From DASYAN01 sp034431765 (GTDB lineage Bacteria; Chloroflexota; Ktedonobacteria; Ktedonobacterales; Ktedonobacteraceae), in NCBI GenBank assembly GCA_034431765.1, contig DAOUDD010000146.1, forward strand, positions 1-7,335: DNA of 7,335 nt. The letters are read 5' to 3'. The translations under genes and the position numbers were made by a program. Of this stretch, positions 1-4,769 are shown piece after piece. The notes below the pieces were generated by a model. The model worked only from the letters and a program-made list of their open reading frames with translations. It was not told the DNA's origin and did no database searches. Positions within the stretch are counted from its first letter, which is position 1; each line of letters opens with the position of its first letter.

Positions 1-40
1 CTCGCTTCAGCGTCTTCGTAGGGACCAGCATTCATGGCGT

Positions 41-149
41 CCGCTTCGTCGAGCGGCGCGCATGTAAGCCCTCGTTGCTTACGTTAGTGCGCATGGGAGC
101 GAGGCAAGCGCGCTCTCATGCACAGCTACCATTTACACTACGTGAAATG
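41..149. repeat. Cluster of four inverted repeats downstream of the dCache gene
   Basis: Four stem-loops are packed into about 110 bases beyond the stop codon of the minus-strand operon. They are 41-45/52-56 (CCGCT/AGCGG, 6-base loop), 64-69/77-82 (GTAAGC/GCTTAC, 7-base loop), 91-101/111-121 (listed separately) and 130-138/142-149 (CATTT plus CAC pairing with GTGAAATG, one bulged A, 3-base loop). The last lies about 9 bases past the stop codon at 159-161. None has a clear T-run on either strand, so none is a textbook intrinsic terminator. The short stems could individually be chance; the clustering is what is notable. A 3' processing or termination zone between converging genes is the simplest guess. 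Positions 1-158 hold no gene I can support. Confidence 0.4.
91..121. terminator. 31-base near-perfect inverted repeat, possible terminator
   Basis: An 11-base arm, GCATGGGAGCG (91-101), pairs with CGCTCTCATGC (111-121) around a 9-base loop. There is one imperfect position (96/116), which is a G-U wobble in a plus-strand RNA and a C-A mismatch in a minus-strand RNA. The stem would therefore be more stable in a transcript arriving from the left edge than in the dCache operon transcript. No U-tract follows on either strand. It is the strongest hairpin seen in the window. A terminator or a dispersed palindromic repeat unit are both possible. Confidence 0.35.
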
Positions 150-158
150 TATCGACCG

Positions 159-1727
159 TTACCGCCCCACCACGGAACGCAGCTCTTTCACCACCAGCTC
201 CAGTTGTGCCGCCGCTTCGGTAGCTGAAGTTGCACCCTGATGCAACTGGTCGGTCACCTGCGTGGCTACTTTCAGTGCTGTGGAAAGCTTCTGATTGCTG
301 GTGCTCTGATATTCGGTAGCGTTTGCCAGGTATTTGATTGTGCTGAGATCCCGTTCCAGAGCCTTATCTACCTGGCGCGGGTCGATCTGTCGCCAGTGCC
401 GGGCAAGCTCTACACTCCCCTCGCTTAGCTGCTGCAAGGCCATCTTCGAGGCATCGGTATAGTACTGAACCGCTTTCATCCCCACCTGTGACGAGTCAAC
501 CACCCAGCGCTGCTCTGTTGCAGCCTCCTGCTGGTTGGTCGCCAGATCTGTCAGGGCTGAACTACTGCTACGCAAACTTTCAACGGCACGCAGAATAGGC
601 TTTGTCAGCCCTCGACCAGCCAGAACACCACCTATAGCAACAATCAGAGAGAAGGCAAATGCGGAAATGATCAGCAGGAGAGTCTGCTGGTTCGCCAGCG
701 AAGTGACAGTGTTGACCGGGCTAAGCACAAAGTAGTTCCACGGCACAACCTCTTTATCTGTGCTCTGGCGCACAATCTGAAAGGAATCTCGCTCCCCCGC
801 TGGCTGCGCCTGGAAGGTCGAGACAGAACTCTGTTGACGCAGCGAACTCACCACATTATTATCCTCTAAGACCGATAGTGTGCCGCTACCATTGAAGCGC
901 TTCTCCTGGTCAATCTGCTGCTGCACATCTTGCGGCAGTTTTGCCACACTTGTGAAACGACGCTTAGCTTGTGTATCAGCAATGCGTACACCATTCTCAT
1001 CGACGATAAAGGCATAACTGCCGGCCCCGTTATTTTCCAGGTCCTTCTGCACAATCTCGTTCCAGATGTAGTCCAACGTGAGTGTCGAGCGGATAAACCC
1101 GATTATTGTCGGCTGTACATTCTGCGCCTCTGGTTGTCCATTTGTGATCGGCGAGTAGATATCAACTGTCGCCTTCTTCTGCAACCGGTCCTTCGTGTCA
1201 GGGCCATAATAGACAGGAGAGATGACCGACTTCCCCGCATTGACCTGTCCCAATAGATCCTGCGACACATAGCTCTGTCCATGCTTCTGTGGATCAAGCG
1301 GGTAAGAGAGCCGCAGGTTGCCTGTCTTATCGAAAAGCGCCCAGAGCTGATAGTCTTTGTTCTTAAAAACACCCGCGCCAAGACCATACTTTGCATGTGT
1401 GGCGGCATCTCTATAGGTAGGTATGGGAGTTTCTGGAGGAGGTGGGAGCAGGAGAAACGATTGTATGCTGGGAACCTGGGCTAGCGTCTGTGCATCGCCA
1501 ATTCGTTCCTTCAAATAGTTGTTGATAACCTGAACGCGTGTTTGCGCATCACTCGCCATCGCCTTGTTTGCTTGTTCAATCAAAGCTGGACGCGTTACAA
1601 AAATAGTGAAAAAGAAAATAACAGCGAGTGGTACAATTGCGGCAAGTACAAGACCCAATGATATGCGTGCAGGAAGGGGAAACAAGGATCGTTTGTTTGA
1701 ATACGTATTTTCCGTGGTACTAGCCAT
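159..1727 (-). CDS. dCache-type membrane sensor without a recognisable output domain
   Basis: The 522-residue protein has a short cytoplasmic N-terminus, a transmembrane helix at about residues 22-44, a large extracellular sensor (about 45-345) and a second helix at about 349-371. The sensor has the look of a double Cache domain: an alpha-helical stretch after the first helix, a first PAS-like half with WALFDKTGNLRLSYPL (129-144) and VISPVYY (168-174), and a second half with YAFIVDENG (238-246) and VPWNYFVLSPV (328-338). GRGLTKPI (371-378) resembles the start of a HAMP linker. The last 135 residues are Gln/Ala/Ser-rich and probably helical, but I see no chemoreceptor hairpin tip, histidine kinase, GGDEF or phosphatase motifs. 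The ATG at 1727 is preceded by GGTAGAGG, and the gene lies 18 bases after the PATAN gene, so they are probably cotranscribed. Cache domains usually bind small molecules such as amino acids or organic acids; the ligand cannot be read here. The receptor may signal through a protein partner, plausibly its operon neighbour. Confidence 0.85.
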   Translation of the reverse strand: MASTTENTYSNKRSLFPLPARISLGLVLAAIVPLAVIFFFTIFVTRPALIEQANKAMASDAQTRVQVINNYLKERIGDAQTLAQVPSIQSFLLLPPPPETPIPTYRDAATHAKYGLGAGVFKNKDYQLWALFDKTGNLRLSYPLDPQKHGQSYVSQDLLGQVNAGKSVISPVYYGPDTKDRLQKKATVDIYSPITNGQPEAQNVQPTIIGFIRSTLTLDYIWNEIVQKDLENNGAGSYAFIVDENGVRIADTQAKRRFTSVAKLPQDVQQQIDQEKRFNGSGTLSVLEDNNVVSSLRQQSSVSTFQAQPAGERDSFQIVRQSTDKEVVPWNYFVLSPVNTVTSLANQQTLLLIISAFAFSLIVAIGGVLAGRGLTKPILRAVESLRSSSSALTDLATNQQEAATEQRWVVDSSQVGMKAVQYYTDASKMALQQLSEGSVELARHWRQIDPRQVDKALERDLSTIKYLANATEYQSTSNQKLSTALKVATQVTDQLHQGATSATEAAAQLELVVKELRSVVGR

Positions 1728-1745
1728 CTTAGCCTCTACCTTTTC

Positions 1746-2357
1746 CTATCGTTGAATAACACCAATGCGCTCCAGATCGTGGAGGAGCATTTGTACTTCT
1801 GACGGTTGTCGGCCTATTAAACGCACAAACTCCGCAAATGCTCTGCGACCATCAATGAGTAAGAACAAGCGCAGGTGAAGGCGCGAAAGTCCTGTATCAC
1901 GGAGTCGGCGTAAACTTTCTTCATCTCCAAGTGTTCGTCGTGGGCTACTTTCATCAGTATAGAGCCGTGGCAAGCGCCCGGTGGTCCGATCAGAGAGCTG
2001 TAGCTTCTCCAGCGCGCCTGTTGAGGAAGGCAGCGGCGAGGTAATGCGCAGACTTGTTTCGCGTCTCTCCTCTGTTCCTGTTATTATTGGTCCTGGCAAT
2101 GGACCTGTCTCCTCATCTGTCTCCTCAAAAAGGAAACGGCACTGGCGCCACATCTTGAGTACATCAGCAGCGGGCTTGCCACTGAGTCCTCCACAGGAAG
2201 CTTCAGTGATCTGTCCCCGCATAAAGCGCATCTCACCATGCTCTTGCCTTCCGCCGTCCCCACGATCAATCGTGAGCACGCCGGTTTTACGCCCAAGCTC
2301 AATGACCTCTATTATATGAAGGAGTTGATCGGTGATGATGCCTCGTTTTTGCACCAT
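1746..2357 (-). CDS. DUF4388/PATAN-domain protein with C-terminal winged-helix-like region
   Basis: This 203-residue soluble protein opens with a DUF4388 (PATAN-like) domain at about residues 5-80. The typical pattern is visible: GIITDQLLHIIEVIEL, then KTGVLTI (24-30), GEMRFMRGQITEA (41-53), the small-residue turn G-G-x-x-G with K-P-A-A, and WRQCRFLFEE (70-79). A polar linker with Pro/Thr/Arg follows (about 81-145). The last 60 residues (RLHLRLFLLIDGRRAFAEF, then a helix ending in DLERIGVI) look like a small winged-helix fold. PATAN domains act as protein-interaction modules in cyanobacterial phototaxis and heterocyst regulators; no enzyme activity is expected. It is the first gene of the minus-strand pair, just ahead of the dCache receptor, so a cytoplasmic adaptor role is a reasonable inference. 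The ATG at 2357 is the first start after an in-frame TAG at 2370-2372. AAGGTAGG lies 11 bases upstream, slightly distant for a ribosome binding site. Confidence 0.8.
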   Translation of the reverse strand: MVQKRGIITDQLLHIIEVIELGRKTGVLTIDRGDGGRQEHGEMRFMRGQITEASCGGLSGKPAADVLKMWRQCRFLFEETDEETGPLPGPIITGTEERRETSLRITSPLPSSTGALEKLQLSDRTTGRLPRLYTDESSPRRTLGDEESLRRLRDTGLSRLHLRLFLLIDGRRAFAEFVRLIGRQPSEVQMLLHDLERIGVIQR

Positions 2358-2445
2358 GTCTGCTCTGACCTACCTTGTGACAAGCACTTCAAACAGTATT
2401 CATACAGTCCCACTACACTCTTCAAATAACCCATCTTAGCTTATC

Positions 2446-2489
2446 ATATTAGCATATTTCTATTAAAAAGAAAGAGGGATGATACGCAA
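2446..2489 (-). promoter_or_regulatory. Candidate promoter region of the PATAN-dCache operon
   Basis: Read on the minus strand, two overlapping options exist. One is an extended -10 element, TGCTAATAT (plus positions 2454-2446), with no good -35 box, giving a leader of roughly 80 bases before the ATG at 2357. The other is TTGCGT (2489-2484), an 18-base spacer and TAATAG (2465-2460). Both are only partial matches in AT-rich DNA, so the exact site is uncertain. Confidence 0.3.
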
Positions 2490-2539
2490 CACGATAGCTT
2501 TGTAGCCCTGTCTTTCGAGCGCCAGGAGCGGTAGAAGAG

Positions 2540-2560
2540 CGTTGAAAAACGAAATCAACG
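2540..2560. repeat. Operator-like inverted repeat CGTTGA-N9-TCAACG
   Basis: Perfect 6-base arms CGTTGA (2540-2545) and TCAACG (2555-2560) flank a 9-base A-rich centre. It sits between the two divergent promoter candidates, about 50 bases upstream of the minus-strand one and about 100 upstream of the plus-strand one. Size and symmetry suit a dimeric regulator site, but 6-base arms can arise by chance and no second copy was found. Confidence 0.25.
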
Positions 2561-2661
2561 GCTGCTAACTTCCATTTCAACATAGTACTTCTTGTCTATT
2601 TCTGTTCTATCTACCCGACGCTCGATGGCGGGAAGAGATGCGTTGTTCCTCCATATTTTTA

Positions 2662-2690
2662 TTGACCACGTCCCAAAACTGGGTTATACT
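2662..2690 (+). promoter_or_regulatory. Near-consensus housekeeping promoter for the sigma/anti-sigma/CHAT operon
   Basis: TTGACC (2662-2667), a 17-base spacer and TATACT (2685-2690) match the sigma-70 consensus at 5 of 6 positions in each box with optimal spacing. The upstream sequence, ATATTTTTA, is AT-rich and could act as an UP-like element. Transcription would start near 2697 and give a leader of about 260 bases before the sigma ATG. The spacer contains CCCA-AAAC-TGGG (2672-2683), a short inverted repeat placed where a repressor could block RNA polymerase. No other candidate upstream of the sigma gene looks as good. Confidence 0.6.
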
Positions 2691-2748
2691 GCTTGCGCTT
2701 TCGGAAGAAAGAAGAAGGGCACGACGCGCTTCTTTCCAATCCATTCCA

Positions 2749-2779
2749 GGAATATGACTATAACCATAGCTATATTTCC
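2749..2779 (+). repeat. 31-base imperfect hairpin in the leader
   Basis: GGAA-TAT (2749-2755) pairs with ATA and TTCC (2772-2774, 2776-2779) with T2775 bulged. CTAT (2758-2761) pairs with ATAG (2766-2769) around an AACC loop, with a G-U wobble and one mismatch between the two helices. No T-run follows, so it is not an intrinsic terminator. Confidence 0.3.
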
Positions 2780-2795
2780 GGCGAGATGCGATAAT

Positions 2796-2813
2796 GTATT
2801 TAATTCAAAATAC
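2796..2813. repeat. AT-rich 18-base inverted repeat GTATTT-N6-AAATAC
   Basis: Perfect 6-base arms surround AATTCA. The form is operator-like and the site lies about 145 bases before the sigma ATG, next to GATAAT (2790-2795), which has no matching -35 box. A regulator site is possible, but the AT-rich sequence raises the chance of coincidence. Confidence 0.2.
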
Positions 2814-2942
2814 GGTTCCTCCAGGTTCACAACGATGTGCGCTGAGACAGGCGAGGATCTTGTACCCATGTTGCGCTTCTCTCATCAGCCTGATCAAAGA
2901 AATGACGTGCAGCATGAGAAGCATGACACGTAGTATGCAAGC

Positions 2943-2948
2943 AGGGAG
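2943..2948 (+). promoter_or_regulatory. Ribosome binding site that fixes the sigma-factor start
   Basis: AGGGAG lies 9 bases before the ATG at 2958. The in-frame TTG codons at 2952 and 2955 would be only 3 and 6 bases away, too close for normal initiation, so ATG 2958 is preferred. Confidence 0.6.
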
Positions 2949-2957
2949 CATTTGTTG

Positions 2958-3713
2958 ATGGAGTCTCACAACCTCTCTCAGCCTTCCAGGGCCCAGTCCA
3001 CTCTGAGAGGATTTAGCGACGGCGGGCCACAGGCCGAACATCTCTCTGTGACAGAGTTAGCCCAGCGTTGCTCTGAGGAGACGAATAAGTTTCTTAAGCA
3101 GAACGCTTCCAATGATCGCTTCTGTCTGGAGCTGTTTCGCAGGGCTATTATTATTCGCGACGATAACGCATGGGCTTCTATTTATCAACAGTATGCACCT
3201 CTCGTATTGACCTGGGTCACACAGCACCAGAGCGCGACCCCTCTCCTCGGTCAGGAGGGAAGTGCGCCACTGGTTAACGCTGCCTTTGCCAAATTTTCAC
3301 AGGCCCTCACTCCCACCAAAATCAGCAACTTTGATACGTTGGCCGCGCTGCTGAAATACTTGAAAATGTGTGTGCATAGCGTTGTTGCTGATGAGGTGCG
3401 CTCCCGCCAGGCGCGTCAATTTGAGGATACATTGGAAACCATTGAACAGGAACCGGCCGGCGACGATCCCGCTGATGATGTCGTTTCCAATATTTCAGCA
3501 CAATACCTCTGGCAAATTATTCAGGAGGAGCTGCATCGCGATGACGAGCGGATGTTGATCTATCTCGCCTATGTGCAGGGAATGAAGCCAGGTGAGATCA
3601 GCAGTCAGCATCGTCGGCTCTTTCCAACGGTTGATGATGTCTACCGTATTAAACGCAATGTGCTTGAACGCCTGCGCAGAAATCGACGTTTGCAGATGCT
3701 CTTCCACCCGTAA
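2958..3713 (+). CDS. ECF-like RNA polymerase sigma factor, sigma-70 family
   Basis: The product, 251 residues from ATG 2958, is a compact two-domain sigma factor that would direct RNA polymerase to a dedicated promoter set. After a polar N-terminal extension (about 1-52) comes a region-2-like part: AWASIYQQYAPLVLTWV (71-87) as region 2.1, NAAFAKFSQAL (107-117) as region 2.2, and LLKYLKMCVHSVVADEVRSRQ (131-151) as the -10 recognition helix. A strongly acidic linker (about 156-178) follows. The region-4-like end has DERMLIYLAYVQGMKPGEI (196-214) and a probable recognition helix VDDVYRIKRNVLERLRRNRR (225-244). The turn before that helix appears about three residues longer than in typical ECF factors. 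The N-terminal extension and weak conservation make it a divergent member; a sigma-like regulator without normal promoter binding cannot be excluded. The next gene encodes its likely anti-sigma factor after a 186-base gap. Confidence 0.8.
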   Translation: MESHNLSQPSRAQSTLRGFSDGGPQAEHLSVTELAQRCSEETNKFLKQNASNDRFCLELFRRAIIIRDDNAWASIYQQYAPLVLTWVTQHQSATPLLGQEGSAPLVNAAFAKFSQALTPTKISNFDTLAALLKYLKMCVHSVVADEVRSRQARQFEDTLETIEQEPAGDDPADDVVSNISAQYLWQIIQEELHRDDERMLIYLAYVQGMKPGEISSQHRRLFPTVDDVYRIKRNVLERLRRNRRLQMLFHP

Positions 3714-3899
3714 TTCGTTCGTGTGCGCAATTTGCCAGCCCGAAAATGCGCTGTTCGTCCGTTTATTCTGGCGAAGAGATTATGATCTTAGACATCCTTC
3801 TGTACATACATACTATACATATCGCCCATGGTGTAGTGCGTCCTCCATACAGAGACGTTCTGCTGAACCTATACCCTAATTACAGTAGAGGAAACGCTC

Positions 3900-4769
3900 A
3901 TGGAGTGTAGTAAACCCGGTGCCGTCAGTGACGCGGAACTTCTTGCCTACCTCGATGGAGAGCAGGTGCGCCCTGCTGTCCCCGAACACGTTGCGCAATG
4001 CGCGTATTGTTCATCTCAGGTGGCGAACTACCGCCGCATCGACCACCAGCTTCTCCAGAAACTCTATCGCTGGGATTGCCCTTCGAGTCTGGAGCTTGGA
4101 GAATACCAATTGGAAGTTCTGAGCCTTCAAAGAAGGGCTGAGATTGCTTCCCATCTGCGTTCATGCGTTCTGTGCTCATCGGAGGTCGCTACGCTGTCGG
4201 ATTTCCTGGCCTTTGACCCCATACTGCGGGAACCAGTTCTTTCAGCACAGAACAGTGCACAGCCAGTCGTATCGTCAAATCATCACGTGGAAACGGGTGT
4301 ACCACGCCTACTGGATTCCGCTCGTGAACACGTTGTGAGCGGGGCACGACGCGTTATTGCTACTTTGCTACCACCACAGCCAATTCTCGCCTATTCACGC
4401 GATCTACGCGCACAGGCTCCGGCAGTTGATTCCTGGCCGCGCCGCTATACAGCGGAGGATGTGAGTATTTCGCTGCAAGTCGAGCGTGCTCCACACGCTT
4501 CTCAGCGGCCCGCCCCTTTACAACTGCTCGGCTTTGTGACGCGCAAAGGGACGACACTGGAAGCGCTGCAGGGCACTCCAGTTCATCTGATCCCCTCGAC
4601 TGAGACAGCAGCTCAGTCAGCATCGACGGATATGCAGAATATCGACGAACTTGGGAATTTCGTCTTCTCACCACTTGCCCCAAACACCTATTCCCTGGAA
4701 CTCCAATTTCCTGAAGGCGTGGTCGTTATTGAACAGATTACACTTCCTGGAAACGCTGATACGCCATGA
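3900..4769 (+). CDS. Soluble zinc-finger anti-sigma factor with duplicated ZAS motif and C-terminal beta-sandwich-like domain
   Basis: The N-terminal 100 residues of this 289-residue protein hold two copies of the zinc-binding anti-sigma pattern. The first is C3, H30-x3-C34-x2-C37; the second is C60, H85-x3-C89-x2-C92. The spacing is close to that of RsrA-type ZAS domains, which clamp sigma factors. A long, low-complexity linker (about 100-205) contains no hydrophobic segment long enough for a membrane helix, so the protein should be cytoplasmic. The C-terminus (about 206-283) reads like a carboxypeptidase regulatory-like or SdrB-like beta-sandwich: LLGFVTRKGTTLEALQGTPVHL, then DELGNFVFSPLAPNTYSLEL, and a final strand VVVIEQITL. 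The ATG at 3900 has AGAGGA 7 bases upstream. The gene follows the sigma gene and its TGA overlaps the CHAT start. Inferred role: sequester the upstream sigma factor and act as the hand-over point to the CHAT protein. Zinc binding could make it redox-sensitive, as in RsrA, but that is not shown. Confidence 0.78.
   Translation: MECSKPGAVSDAELLAYLDGEQVRPAVPEHVAQCAYCSSQVANYRRIDHQLLQKLYRWDCPSSLELGEYQLEVLSLQRRAEIASHLRSCVLCSSEVATLSDFLAFDPILREPVLSAQNSAQPVVSSNHHVETGVPRLLDSAREHVVSGARRVIATLLPPQPILAYSRDLRAQAPAVDSWPRRYTAEDVSISLQVERAPHASQRPAPLQLLGFVTRKGTTLEALQGTPVHLIPSTETAAQSASTDMQNIDELGNFVFSPLAPNTYSLELQFPEGVVVIEQITLPGNADTP

Larger units (their letters stand above)
2358..2957. other. 600-base divergent intergenic regulatory region
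   Basis: This non-coding stretch separates the start codons of the two operons. It is AT-richer than the CHAT gene and holds a weak candidate promoter for the minus operon (2446-2489), an operator-like inverted repeat (2540-2560), a near-consensus promoter for the plus operon (2662-2690) and a long leader with several palindromes (2697-2957). The short open frames in it lack ribosome binding sites and resemble no family I know, so I treat it as regulatory. Confidence 0.6.
2697..2957 (+). other. Long, palindrome-rich 5' leader of the sigma-factor operon
   Basis: If the promoter at 2662-2690 is used, about 260 untranslated bases precede the sigma gene. They contain a possible stem GAAAGAAG/CTTCTTTC (2707-2714/2729-2736), an exact 11-base palindrome ATTCCAGGAAT (2743-2753), a 31-base hairpin (2749-2779), GTATTT/AAATAC (2796-2801/2808-2813), ATCAGCCTGAT (2884-2894), and ACGTG/CACGT (2905-2909/2927-2931) enclosing two AGCATGA copies just before the ribosome binding site. 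I recognise no known riboswitch class. The leader may be a structured regulatory RNA, or the palindromes may be protein operators at a second, weaker promoter. Confidence 0.35.

Noticed and set aside
1..227. Open frames entering from the left edge on the plus strand (one ending at TAA 65-67, another open to TGA 225-227)
   Set aside because: Too short and unrecognisable to support a gene. The first could be the tail of a convergent gene, but the longer one would overlap the dCache coding end; sequence to the left is needed.
159..1727. Reading the dCache protein as a full methyl-accepting chemotaxis protein
   Set aside because: The conserved chemoreceptor hairpin tip is absent and the cytoplasmic tail is only about 150 residues long.
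2592..2933. 113-codon plus-strand frame upstream of the sigma gene
   Set aside because: It starts at TTG with no ribosome binding site, spans the best promoter in the window and matches no family I recognise.
3731..3775. Inverted repeat TTTGCCAG/CTGGCGAA after the sigma gene
   Set aside because: The loop is about 29 bases and no T-run follows, so it is not a convincing terminator.
3788..3819. Possible internal promoter between the sigma and anti-sigma genes (TTAGAC, 17 bases, TACTAT)
   Set aside because: The -35 box matches consensus poorly and the stretch is simply AT-rich with repeated ACATAC-like words. Read-through from the upstream promoter is enough.
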